Positions 9,653-19,433 of a stretch of DNA of 64,000 bases are shown here, one piece after another. A model generated the notes under the pieces. The model was not told the DNA's origin. It did no database searches and saw nothing but the letters and a program-made list of their open reading frames with translations. Source of the stretch: Pedobacter endophyticus (GTDB lineage: Bacteria > Bacteroidota > Bacteroidia > Sphingobacteriales > Sphingobacteriaceae); contig NZ_CP064939.1 in assembly GCF_015679185.1 (NCBI RefSeq), forward strand, positions 1,178,001-1,242,000, read 5' to 3'. A program made the translations under genes and the position numbers. Positions within the stretch are counted from its first letter, which is position 1; every line of letters begins with the position of its first letter.

Positions 9653-10561
9653 AGCCCACAGTTACATAAGTTGTTTTGTTTGAGGCTCTAAATATTCCGC
9701 AAATCTGGCGTCGATTCTGCTGGTGGTTTTATACCACAATACTCAGCAAAGACTGCACGCAATCAATCTCAGCCGGCGAACTAATCGCGAAGTTCGCCGG
9801 ACACACTTTTCGCGGGCTAGTTTATATCGCGGGAACTTCCCAGTCCGGCACGGCCGCAGACATCAAAGGCTCGCTGGGCTCGTGTCCTTGATCGGCCTGA
9901 AAAACGACAATTGTGTTTTTACTTACTCATAGGGAGCATACTCTCAAACAAAAGTGCTTATTTTTCTATGCATTGTAAAACCTCATACTGCATAAAACTT
10001 TTCGGACGTGGGTAGGTCCTTATGGGGATTTAACCATTGCGTATTAAGTCTTGAAGGGCAATCAGGCATCCTTATTGCAGATATATAAAAACGGTGTGTT
10101 GTTATGCGCTGTCAAGAATTTACCGGCCTCCGTTACGATGATGATAGCGATACTCTCCGAGTTCCTTTACCGTTTTGCCATCAATCCTGCTTGCTTGGTT
10201 CTTCAGATAGTAACAATGAGAATATTTGCTTATCCACCCACGCATCAAACGTATAAATAATCAGAGCCTTGCTGGTTGGGCACCGTTTTGGGTGAATACC
10301 AGATGTATCATTTGCCATGTGGGCCGTTTTATAGCATGCTGATCTGAAAGCGTCTCCGATTGTAAACTGACTTGCCAGCGTTACAACCAATTTGAAGATT
10401 ACTTTGTTGCGCTTATGTCTCCTCGAGATTAATTATCCCTTGAATTTAGCAAATGGAACATACCGAAACAGTAATCCGATAGAAATCGGGGCAAAAAACT
10501 CCTTGACAATACGCCCAAGATAAATATTCGGAGCACGCTTAGCGCTACAAGATGACATAAT
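9653..10561. other. gene-poor stretch with a GC-rich patch
   Basis: Roughly 900 bp without a convincing gene. The part from about 9700 to 9895 is clearly richer in G+C than its surroundings and contains an inverted pair, CCGGCGAACT / AGTTCGCCGG, near 9773-9800. That hints at foreign origin. On the minus strand, 10120-10245 holds an open 41-codon frame reading YLKNQASRIDGKTVKELGEY and HHRNGGR, which looks like a coding fragment I cannot assign. Confidence 0.4.
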
Positions 10562-11628
10562 TTACCGCCGCGGAAGTTCGATAAAAAAAGTACTTCCGTG
10601 GTCTTCCTTGCTTTCAAACCAAACTTTTCCTTGATGCCATTCCACGATTGTCTTGATGATGGACATGCCAAGGCCTGTAGACTGTTCTCCCTTCAGCCCG
10701 TTTCTTCTTGCACTGGTGAACTTTTCAAAGAGATCTGCATGATACTTTTTGGGAATCCCGATACCGCTGTCAGCCACTGAAATGACAATGTTCCGCCTGT
10801 TTTCACGCACATAAATATCAATACGGCCGCCATCAGGGGTAAATTTCAGGGCATTTGAAATCAGGTTGTTGATCACCTGCATAAACTTGTCCTCATCGAT
10901 TTCTGCGAAAATGCGATCTTTGTTAGAATGGCACGAAAAACGAATCCGCAACTCCTCCTGAGTATCGAAGTATTCCTGGGTAGTCAGGGATATCCTGCTA
11001 ACAAGTTCTACACGTTTTATCGCCAGTGCAACCCCGGCGCTTTCCAGAAACTCCTGGTTCAAAAAATCGTGGATGAGTTTTATGCTCTTTTTGGTAATCC
11101 GGTTGATCAGTCCGAGGTATTGGGGTATGGCTGGAGTTGCATTATCCCGGATATCCTTTGCGAGCATGTCTGATATGTTTCCAATCGCCCCCATTGGTCC
11201 CGCAAGATCGTGTGCCAGAATGTTCAGTATAGCGTTTTTTTTGCTATTATGGTTATTTAACATTTCAGTATTTTCCTTAGTAGCGGTGATGTCCTCCGCT
11301 ATTCCAATCAAAAGATATTTAGGCTGATCATCGATCAAATATGGCGCGATGCTCAGCCAGCGCTCATGTTCGCCCCTCCTCACCCGGAACTGAACATCCG
11401 AGACGGTCTTACCATCTCTGCAATCGCACAGCATCGAGATCACATAACGCTGGTCCTCGGAATGTATTATTTGCAGGAGAACCTTTGGTCTGACATCCTT
11501 ATTTCTAGACCAAAAAAAGTCCTGCAGGCGGGGTTCATGTATGCAAACGCGTCTCGCTTTAGATCGAAAATGAAAAACAGCCGATCTGCTCGTTCGGAAA
11601 GATACAATAAAACTTTTGGGATGTTCAT
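10562..11628 (-). pseudogene. PAS-domain histidine kinase with an internal frameshift
   Basis: This is a paralogue of the kinase at 35515-36579. Alignment by eye shows the natural start MNIPKVLLYLSERADRLFF (11628) and a PAS core to FFGLEI. The frame then shifts near 11506 (consistent with one lost A) to KDVRPKVLLQIIHSEDQRYV and continues to the end. The rest is intact: an H-box ILNILAHDLAGPMGAI, an N-box INNLISNALKFTPDGG, a G1 box VADSGIGIP and a G2 box STGLGMSIIK. Read literally, the second frame opens at 11749 but its first 80 residues are not native. The catalytic half is undamaged, so a shortened kinase starting internally is possible. Confidence 0.75.
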
Positions 11629-12408
11629 AGGCGATGGAAACGCTGTAACCCGAGAGGCCGTTTCGCCAACAATGTAGGACATATTTCAATACTGTGTACC
11701 ATAATTCAAGGCATTGAGGATAGATAACAAATAAAAACTGCTTATTCACGCCGCTGAGGCGTGAGAAGGGTGATTATTACATTTATTTCCAGTATTAATA
11801 CGAAATCGATGTGTAAACTACGCAATTACGCCACAAAGCTCTTAAAATAGCAGTCAAGAACACAAGCGCCTCAGAAGCACCTTTTTGCCGATGAAAATCT
11901 GATAAGCTGCCAAATTAACACATGCACTGAGCAAGAAAATTACCTGTTGGATTTGCACAGTAAGCATTAATTTGACTAAAAAAACCCAGGATAACTGGAT
12001 AAAACACACCCGGTTGATCTATGGCACCGGAGTCTAAATTAAATAGAGTCATTAGTTATTGTGTCCTTACCGATTTGGCAATACAGGATAATGTTAGTTT
12101 TTCCACCAATGTTTCCTCGTTGGAATTTTTGCCTTGCCATTGCTTCTCGTTGCCACTTTTAATTTTTAATGACAGCGATAGCAAAACTTGAGCGTTCGGA
12201 CGGAGAGTTATTGACTTCCTAAAGATATAAAAGTATCCGAATCTTACAATCACAGCGGTAAGCGTAAGCAAAGTGTGCTATGATTAAATCAGTAAAAAAA
12301 ATAATTTATCTAAAGAACCGGCACGAAAAGCGATATGTGAAAAGTAAAAATGACGCTTCTTTTTATCTTGCTCGATAACTTTGGCGTTGACCCAGACTGG
12401 GTAGCAAT
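11629..12408. other. intergenic region, no gene found
   Basis: About 780 bp between the broken kinase and the broken DUF421 gene. Open frames here (for example 12056-12271 minus) have no coding character or recognisable motif. No tRNA, terminator or repeat was noticed. Confidence 0.4.
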
Positions 12409-12932
12409 TTAGTCAATTTTCTTTACACCCATCAGTGGCGAGTCCTCGCTCGTTAAATTACCTTCTTTAACAACGGTAAACTGCCCATTTGATTCCATCA
12501 CTACTGCTTCTATACTTGCTATGGAAACAACACCATTACTTCGCAGTATTGATCGCACTTCGGCTTCAGTAACTCTTTCCTTTTTTAGTGCCTCCATAAG
12601 AAATTTCCTTTGTAAAATATGAGCGTCGGTTCTGAGCTAATTAATTTTGAAAAAGTTTTCGATCGCACAGAAACGTAAGCTAGGATGTATTGCAGGCCAA
12701 TCATCACACCCATCGCGATGACCCCATCCATCAGCGAAATCTCCTTTGTCAGCAGCACAGAGGCAAGGGTAGAGCCGAGCGCAACCGTAACAATAAAATC
12801 AAACTCCTTCATTTGAGACAGCGTCCTCTTCCCTGAGATCCTCAACATTAAAATTAAAGAAAAGTAGGCAAGAACCCCAACCAAAAAGGTTTGCCCAATA
12901 CTTTCCCAATTGCTAAAAAAGATGTTTTCCAT
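12409..12932 (-). pseudogene. DUF421/YetF family membrane protein split by a frameshift
   Basis: The first frame (start 12932) has the YetF features: two or three membrane helices, the signature RISGKRTLSQM near residues 31-41, and FDFIVTVALGS. It stops after IFYKGNFL. The natural C-terminal cytoplasmic domain continues in another frame from an ATG at 12597 (EALKKERVTEAEVRSILR, then SIEAVVMESNGQFTVV) to 12409. Inserting one base at TTCTTA/TGGAG restores a normal 170-residue protein. Because the second frame begins with an ATG overlapping the end of the first, coupled translation of two subunits cannot be excluded. A more damaged relative lies at 30246-30608. Confidence 0.7.
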
Positions 12933-13550
12933 GATATTATTTTAATATATAAACAACTCCTTTTGAGCCGGGTTATTTTTTTATCACTGCTGAAGACAGC
13001 TCGGATGTTCAATATCCAATCGGTACGGTGGTCCTTACAACCAAACCTAATTGATCAGATCTTGACGAAAAGTAATCCTATTTCACATTTTAACAGCAAG
13101 CATTCCGAACATCAGCATGCTCCACATTTTAACATTATTTATCTTCGTTGAATGTGCGGAAAAAGACTAACTGTTGAGATGTCTGCACCCGCGATCCGGT
13201 TAGATTATCTTCAGTTGCTGAACATGATAACACAGGCTTAGAATTATTGGCTACTGAAGCCAGCCAGTTCGGCGAGCAACTTAAAGATTAAAAATATCCA
13301 TAGCCGTTATCGATCTTCAATCGGGGCCAGAAATTTTGTTGAAGCTTGGAACAGTCATGGTCCGGCAAATCAATGCGCTATTGAAAAAGCAAGATAACTT
13401 CCAAGACTATAAAATTAAAACATATGTTAAAGATTCCAAAAATCAATATTTGCTAAATTTTAGATTATAATTTTCGCTGTCTGCTAGCGCCTATTCTTCA
13501 CGTATCCCGTTCATCGCTAATCATCTGATTCAACTCGTTGCCTTTTTTTT
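12933..13550. other. intergenic region, no gene found
   Basis: About 620 bp. A 37-codon plus-strand frame at 13357-13470 starts at ATG (VRQINALLKKQDNF and onward) but shows no recognisable similarity and may be a remnant. Nothing else stands out. Confidence 0.4.
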
Positions 13551-14579
13551 TCAATGTCTTTTATTTTGTAGCCCTCTTCCCCATTCTTTCTGCTCCAGCA
13601 AGCAAGCGCCGTGCGTCTCAGGGCTGTTTATACTCCGGTCACTCCTGGATTCAACTAAAGAGGCGTTGGCTTTCTTTTCATTCTTCTCCTTGTAACGCGC
13701 AACCCTGCCTGGGCTTGCGAAGACAAAAAACAAACCTTCCCTCATGCACTTCGCTTTTTTCAAGTCTTTCCATATGTCTATGAACTCATGAAAGTTGACG
13801 TAGATAGGGTTACCCTTCTGCTGAAGCTTGGTGGTAAGACCGTATTCGACTTGTTCCTCTTCAGCCTGGTAAGTGGAAAAGACCCGGTCCCAAATTATAA
13901 AAGTGGCACCAAAGTTCTTGTCGATATACTTGTCCTGGGAGCCGTGATGGACACGATGGTTGGAGGGCGTGGCAAACAGGAACTCAATAACCCTTGGAAG
14001 TTTTTTGATATACTCGGTATGAACCCAGAACTGGAATAAAACAGCGATCTGATTGGCGACGAAAAATACAATGGGGTGAAAGCCGCATACTGCTACCGGT
14101 AAAAAAAAAACAATCTTAATGTGCTGTACCCAACTTAGACGGAACGAAACGGTCAGGTTATAATCCTCAGCACTATGGTGTACAACGTGCGTTGCCCACC
14201 AGAATCTTTGTGTATGGGAAACCCTGTGCGACCAATAACTGCAAAAATCTAATAGGATGTAACATGGTATCAACATCCACCAGTTTATATACATTCTCCA
14301 AGGCAGTAGATTATAAACCGCGATGACCAATAGAAACAGCCCAAACTTAATGATAAATGCAATAATGACGTTTCCAATACCGACCAACACGGAGGTGTAG
14401 GTCTCAATCTTATTATATAGCCCCCTTCGCTGGCGCCAAGAGAAATAAAATTCGATAAGTACAAACAAAAACATTATCGGTGCGGCATAAACAATGATCT
14501 CCGGCGCATTGTCGCTTAAATTCTTTGCATCTTCAATAGTAATCCTCGGTGCCCCGAACAGTTGCGTCATAAATGTCAT
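13551..14579 (-). CDS. sterol desaturase / fatty acid hydroxylase superfamily protein
   Basis: The 342-residue product is an integral membrane di-iron hydroxylase. About four helices span residues 28-130. The histidine clusters that bind the two irons are in order: HRVSH (about 147), HVVHHSAED (about 160) and HRVHHG (about 237). Relatives hydroxylate or desaturate sterols, carotenoids or alkyl lipids; the substrate here is unknown. The C-terminus carries a lysine-rich extension after FVFASPGRVARYKEKNEK. The same tail occurs as a stray fragment at 26845-26974, which shows a second copy once existed. The last 40 residues are not family-like and may come from a lost stop codon. Confidence 0.85.
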   Translation of the reverse strand: MTFMTQLFGAPRITIEDAKNLSDNAPEIIVYAAPIMFLFVLIEFYFSWRQRRGLYNKIETYTSVLVGIGNVIIAFIIKFGLFLLVIAVYNLLPWRMYINWWMLIPCYILLDFCSYWSHRVSHTQRFWWATHVVHHSAEDYNLTVSFRLSWVQHIKIVFFLPVAVCGFHPIVFFVANQIAVLFQFWVHTEYIKKLPRVIEFLFATPSNHRVHHGSQDKYIDKNFGATFIIWDRVFSTYQAEEEQVEYGLTTKLQQKGNPIYVNFHEFIDIWKDLKKAKCMREGLFFVFASPGRVARYKEKNEKKANASLVESRSDRSINSPETHGACLLEQKEWGRGLQNKRH

Positions 14580-14736
14580 AAAATGAAAACGCAGCTACGT
14601 TGAAAGGGTTTTCATTTTTCTGATTTTAAAGGTCCCTATACCCATCTTCCATGATTACAAACAAAAGGAAATAGTAAGTATGCAAACATCAGTAAGCCGT
14701 TTACAAGATTTCATTCTATCGGTTTGGGTTCATAGC

Positions 14737-16578
14737 TCATTTAAGTTGGTCATGATCTGTACTTTTGTTTCGGCTGTCATCGAGTTGCTTGTCGAGGTTA
14801 TAGGCAGCGCTGATCAGGCCAAGATGGGTAAAAGCCTGTGGAAAGTTTCCGAGGTGCTCGCCCTTGAAACCCAACTGTTCTGCGTATAGCCCCAAGTGAT
14901 TTGAATATCCCAGCATTTTTTCGAAGTAGAGCCTCGCCTTCTCCAATTGTCCAGATTTGGAAAGGCATTCGACATACCAGAAACTGCACATGGAAAAGGT
15001 GCCCTCCCGACTTAAAAACCCGTCAGGCGCAGCATCCTGACTATAGCGATAAACCAGGGCATCTGAGACCAAATCCTCTTCTATTCTTTTCAGGGTAGAT
15101 AGCCACATTGGATCCTTTGGGCTGATGAACCTTACGAGCGGCATAAGCAGACAAGAGGCATCTACAGTACCAGACCCAGGATATTGCATAAAAGCCTTTT
15201 TTTCCTCATCCCAAAAATCAGTATATATGGTCTTGAATATATTGTCTCTTTCCCTAGTCCAATGCGGCATTAATGGAAAAGAACGCTCTTCAGCGATTTT
15301 GATTGCCCGGTCCAGCGCAACCCAGCTCATCAGGCGTGAATACAGGAAGTTCTGTCTGCCTCCCCGAACCTCCCAAATTCCCTCATCTGGCTGATTCCAG
15401 TTCGCTGCAAGCCAATCAACCTGTTTCTCCAGGTTTTTCCATAAGTCATAAGAAATAGGTTCGCCATACTTGTTAAACAGGTACACCGAATCCATAAGTT
15501 CTCCATAAATGTCCAGTTGCAATTGACCATAGGCATCATTCCCTATCCTTACAGGAGCGGATTTCTGATAGCCCTCAAAGTTCGTTAGGGTCGTTTCGTG
15601 CAACTTTGTATCACCATTTATTGCGTACATAATACCCAGGCGGTTTTCACCTTTTAGCCCTTCGCAAAGGCTTTCCACCCAGTTCATGAAAGCTCCGGCC
15701 TCTTTGGTGTAGCCCATCCGTATAAGGGCGTACATAGAAAATGAAGTATCCCGGATCCATGTAAACCGGTAATCAAAGTTGCGCTTCCCGCCAATGCTCT
15801 CGGGCAAACTGAAGGTAGCCGCAGCAATCATTGATCCGTAGCGATGGGAGGTCAGCAGCTTCAAAACAAGTGCCGAACGGTTCACCATATCGCGCCACCT
15901 TCCCGAATATGCAGACTGTTCCACCCATTCTTTCCAATAGTTCACCGTATCAAAAAGACACTTGGTCACGAACGCTTCAAATCCAATATTTTCAGGCGCA
16001 CGTTCATCAATGTGTTCAAACAAAAAATCGGCGATCTCGCCCGGGCCAAGACTAAATTCGGCCTGGATCTTATTTTCCAGAATCGTTAGTGCGGCAGAAC
16101 TGGTAAGCCGTAAAGATACCCGATCTTCGTCTGCAGTAGCCACGGTATTAAAAATCACTTCTGTCGGCGACACTCTTTCTATGGTATGTGCTGCTCTTCC
16201 ATAATTGAACCTTGGCCCGCACGTCATCATATATTCTACTTTCCCACGGATCGTCGTTACTCTTCTGATCAGCTTCTTCCCTGCGGAAATCTCTTGTACA
16301 GGCATGAAATCGGTAATCTCAGCCACTCCCTGTTCATCGAGAAAGCGGGTCACAAGTACATTTGTATCCGGAAGGTACATTTGCTTTGACCTTGGATCTT
16401 GAAAAACGGGACTGATCTTAAAACTTCCGCCTACCGCATCGTCCAACAGTGCGGCGAAGATACTAGGGGAATCAAAGTTTGGAAAGCACATGTAGTCAAT
16501 TGCACCATCAAGACCGACCAGTGCGACGGTGTTAAGATCGCCGATAATCCCATAATCTTCAATTGGTTTATATCCCAT
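14737..16578 (-). CDS. glycoside hydrolase family 15 protein (glucoamylase/trehalase-like)
   Basis: The 613-residue product starts with the GH15-like pattern YKPIEDYGIIGDLNTVALV and DGAIDYMCFPNFDSPSIFAAL (N-terminal beta domain). It continues into the six-hairpin catalytic domain with FDYRFTWIRDTSFSMYAL near residue 265 and GIWEVRGG near 400. Family members hydrolyse alpha-glucosidic bonds, and bacterial relatives of this length often act on trehalose. There is no signal peptide, so the enzyme is cytoplasmic. The gene is last in a three-gene operon (APC permease, MscS, GH15). Its ATG overlaps the stop of mscS in a TAATG, which implies translational coupling. Trehalose turnover with osmotic release is a reasonable guess. 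Confidence 0.9.
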   Translation of the reverse strand: MGYKPIEDYGIIGDLNTVALVGLDGAIDYMCFPNFDSPSIFAALLDDAVGGSFKISPVFQDPRSKQMYLPDTNVLVTRFLDEQGVAEITDFMPVQEISAGKKLIRRVTTIRGKVEYMMTCGPRFNYGRAAHTIERVSPTEVIFNTVATADEDRVSLRLTSSAALTILENKIQAEFSLGPGEIADFLFEHIDERAPENIGFEAFVTKCLFDTVNYWKEWVEQSAYSGRWRDMVNRSALVLKLLTSHRYGSMIAAATFSLPESIGGKRNFDYRFTWIRDTSFSMYALIRMGYTKEAGAFMNWVESLCEGLKGENRLGIMYAINGDTKLHETTLTNFEGYQKSAPVRIGNDAYGQLQLDIYGELMDSVYLFNKYGEPISYDLWKNLEKQVDWLAANWNQPDEGIWEVRGGRQNFLYSRLMSWVALDRAIKIAEERSFPLMPHWTRERDNIFKTIYTDFWDEEKKAFMQYPGSGTVDASCLLMPLVRFISPKDPMWLSTLKRIEEDLVSDALVYRYSQDAAPDGFLSREGTFSMCSFWYVECLSKSGQLEKARLYFEKMLGYSNHLGLYAEQLGFKGEHLGNFPQAFTHLGLISAAYNLDKQLDDSRNKSTDHDQLK

Positions 16579-17498
16579 TATTCCATATTTAGTTTGCTGA
16601 TCGTTTTTGGCTGGGGGCGGCTTTCTATCACTTCATTTAGTCCAACCCCTCCTTTGATGCCAAAATCCAATGTTCTGATTGGAAATGGAATCATAATACT
16701 GTTTTCATCATATGCTTTTTTGATCAATATGATCGCCTGGCTTTGAACTTCAAGAAAATTTACCTGCTCGGCGATACTGATCCAGAGACGGATCACGTAG
16801 TTTATGGAGCTATCACCGAATTCTGTATAAAACATGGTCACTTCATCATCGGTGGTTAGTCCCGGTATGTCCTTCACAGCCTCGATTGTGATATCTCTTA
16901 CCCTTTCCAGGTCTTCGCCATAGGAAATCCCTATTTTCAAATCAATTCTGCGTTTTCCCAGCAAAGTGTAATTCTCTATCGGACTCTGGAAAACGTCTTT
17001 GTTGGGGATGATTACCATCTGTCCCTGGTAGGTTCTGATCACGGTATCCCTGAGATTTATTTCCTCAACCTTGCCCATATAGTCTTTGATCTTGACGATA
17101 TCCCCGACATGTAATGGTCGTCTGACCGAAAGGAATATTCCCGAAATAAAATTGGCCGCGATATCCTGAAATGCAAATGCAAGCGCCAGCCCCAAAATTC
17201 CTGCACCAGCAAGTAATGAAGTTACTGCCTTATCGAGTTGCAACACGCTCAAGGCAATGAAAATAACGATACCGATTAGAAAAATGTAGATCAACGAGCT
17301 GAACAGATTATCCAAGGTTTCATTCTTGATGACTCTTCCCATTAACCTTTTCAGCCCGTTTCTGATGGATTTTGCAAGAAAAAAGCCAAACACGAGTATG
17401 ATTGCCGCTAAGGCAATATTGGGCAAAAGCTTAATAAATTCCTTAGCCCAAAGGCTAAGCTTATCAACGATCAATTGATAGGCATGATTGATATCCAT
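16578..17498 (-). CDS. MscS-family mechanosensitive ion channel
   Basis: Starting at the ATG of MDINHAYQLI gives 306 residues; the upstream open part overlaps the permease gene and is not family-like. There are three membrane helices (about 22-42, 64-86, 90-110). The pore-lining helix is LLAGAGILGLALAFAFQDIA, followed by the beta-domain signature FISGIFLSVRRPLHVGD and VEEINLRDTVIRTYQGQ. MscS channels open under membrane tension and let solutes out during hypo-osmotic shock. The gene lies 17 bp after the permease and overlaps the GH15 start, so the three are co-transcribed. Confidence 0.9.
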   Translation of the reverse strand: MDINHAYQLIVDKLSLWAKEFIKLLPNIALAAIILVFGFFLAKSIRNGLKRLMGRVIKNETLDNLFSSLIYIFLIGIVIFIALSVLQLDKAVTSLLAGAGILGLALAFAFQDIAANFISGIFLSVRRPLHVGDIVKIKDYMGKVEEINLRDTVIRTYQGQMVIIPNKDVFQSPIENYTLLGKRRIDLKIGISYGEDLERVRDITIEAVKDIPGLTTDDEVTMFYTEFGDSSINYVIRLWISIAEQVNFLEVQSQAIILIKKAYDENSIMIPFPIRTLDFGIKGGVGLNEVIESRPQPKTISKLNME

Positions 17499-17515
17499 AG
17501 TATCTAATTTTGATT

Positions 17516-19312
17516 TTACATGATGAGCCTGACTCCTCCAAGTTCTGAAACATGGTATGGGAATTTGTCTCCTGGAGATCCAATGAACATAAAATTCTTG
17601 GGAATCTTCCATTTTTCTGATAAGGTGTTAACCATGTCAGGACCGAATTGCCCTTCTATTTCGACAAAATCGATATCAATTTCCGGATAAGCCCTGTCAA
17701 GCACTTCAATGTCTTTTTTGAGGTTTTCGTTGTTACTCCCCTCATTGGCTATATGAACGATCTTAAGTTTTCTGGTCGCTTCGTTTTCTTCCACATAGAT
17801 CATGACCCTGTTGAGTGCTGAAACATTATCCCCACGTGTAAAAAAGACCAGTTCCTGTGCGTTTAATTGTATAATCGAACGGTGCAGCCTGAAGTTCTCA
17901 AGTACCATATTCTGGATGGGCTTGCCCATATAATTCAGCAAGTACAACAGCCACTTAATGATCCGTACCCTATTGAGCATTACAATAATAAATAACATTG
18001 CCGGAGCAAGATATTTGAGAAAGACATAAAAGGCCCGGGGATTAAGCTGCATATTTCCGGCAAAGGCGGCAACTACGAAACCAATGGCAACAATAACAGA
18101 AAGCACGGTGGCTCTTTCTGGCCGGGGCAGCTTGTTGCGCTTGATTTTTAGCATGAGGTTACCAATGCCAAAAAGGGCCATAACGGTAAGAAAAGAAAAA
18201 GTGTACACACCGGCCAGGTTCACCAGATTTCCCCGCGTAACCAGCAGGATAGAAACACAAAGTATAAAAAAACCAATCACTATGCGGTAATTCACACCCC
18301 GGCGGTTCTTTGCCAACAAAAAGTTTGGCAATATCCTATCCAAGGCAATCCGCTCTGCGAGTCCTGTTACCCCTACGAAAGATGTCAGGACTGCACCGCT
18401 CAATACCAGCACGGCATCAATGGAGATAAGGTAACTTAGCCAGCTTCCGCCTGCAGTTTCCCCCATAAAAGAAAGCAAAGATTCTTTATGTGCATCAATA
18501 GTTGTCAGGGGGATAATGCTTAAGGCCAATAGTGCGATGACAGGGTTGAAGAAAGTTACCACCCCCCACATATTTCTTAGGGTCTTGGGAAATACGCCTG
18601 GTTTTTGCTCTTCTACGAAGTTTGCAGAACTCTCAAATCCAGATATGCCCAGCATTGCTGCTGAGAAACCAAAAAACAATGCCGCGGTAAATCCTCCGGA
18701 CCGTACGGGAAGATTCCAGTTGAGGTGGAACAAATCCATTCCATTATTAAATAGGAACCAGCAGGATGCCACTACCAGCAGGCCCAGTGAGGCGAGGTGT
18801 ATAATAAAGATAAACACAGCAACCATTGCGGACTCTCCAATTCCAATTATGGAAAGCATCATAAAGATGAGCAACAAAACGATGGTGGCTGGGATAAGGG
18901 GTAGGCTATGAACGATGTCTTGAAAATAAAACATTCCCTCATATGCTGAGATTACCGCCGTTGCCATATAAGAAAGTATAGTCAGGCAGGCTGCAAAAGA
19001 TGCTGTAAGTTTGGATGTAGTATTCAATAGTACGTTATAAGCGCCACCGTTCAGCGGAAGGGCACCAACAACCTCCCCGTAAATCTTCCTGAAAAGAAAA
19101 AGCACTATTCCGACGATGATCAGTGAAATCCAGGCGTACTGACCGGCGTATGCGATGGTCAACGCTGCTACATAAAGGCACGAAGAGCTAATATCATTAC
19201 CGCAGATGGCCGTAGACTGTAGTTCATTAAGTTTTTGGTGTAAAGCGTTCGCAGATTCTCTCATGTGCAATAATCTAAGCGCAGACGCAAGATTCATCTT
19301 CTCGCTGTGCAT
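17516..19312 (-). CDS. APC-superfamily amino acid permease with cytoplasmic C-terminal domain
   Basis: A 598-residue membrane transporter with about 12 helices. The start of the first helix holds GNDISSSCLYVAALT, and the family motif EVVGALPLNGGAYNVLLN is near residue 80. FGFSAAMLGISGFESSANFV (about residue 215-235) is the substrate-site helix. The last 130 residues are soluble and resemble a universal-stress-like or regulatory domain (RVMIYVEENEATRKLKIVH). The ATG at 19264 (MRESANALHQK) is a likelier start than the first. It is first in the operon with the MscS and GH15 genes. The substrate cannot be told from sequence. Confidence 0.85.
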   Translation of the reverse strand: MHSEKMNLASALRLLHMRESANALHQKLNELQSTAICGNDISSSCLYVAALTIAYAGQYAWISLIIVGIVLFLFRKIYGEVVGALPLNGGAYNVLLNTTSKLTASFAACLTILSYMATAVISAYEGMFYFQDIVHSLPLIPATIVLLLIFMMLSIIGIGESAMVAVFIFIIHLASLGLLVVASCWFLFNNGMDLFHLNWNLPVRSGGFTAALFFGFSAAMLGISGFESSANFVEEQKPGVFPKTLRNMWGVVTFFNPVIALLALSIIPLTTIDAHKESLLSFMGETAGGSWLSYLISIDAVLVLSGAVLTSFVGVTGLAERIALDRILPNFLLAKNRRGVNYRIVIGFFILCVSILLVTRGNLVNLAGVYTFSFLTVMALFGIGNLMLKIKRNKLPRPERATVLSVIVAIGFVVAAFAGNMQLNPRAFYVFLKYLAPAMLFIIVMLNRVRIIKWLLYLLNYMGKPIQNMVLENFRLHRSIIQLNAQELVFFTRGDNVSALNRVMIYVEENEATRKLKIVHIANEGSNNENLKKDIEVLDRAYPEIDIDFVEIEGQFGPDMVNTLSEKWKIPKNFMFIGSPGDKFPYHVSELGGVRLIM

Positions 19313-19433
19313 TATCTTTATAGTGAACAGCGATTATACAAAAATGTTTTCCGTTCACTTCTCCCTAACCAATCGACCAGGAAGTACTTATCAACGGATT
19401 TTATTGGCAATATTATTGTGGCATTAACGCTGT

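Noticed and set aside
10429-10671. 80-codon minus-strand ORF overlapping the kinase end
   Set aside because: Out-of-frame shadow of the kinase C-terminus (10562-11628).
12056-12271. 71-codon minus-strand ORF
   Set aside because: Random-looking composition, no ribosome site or motif, in a region of decayed DNA.
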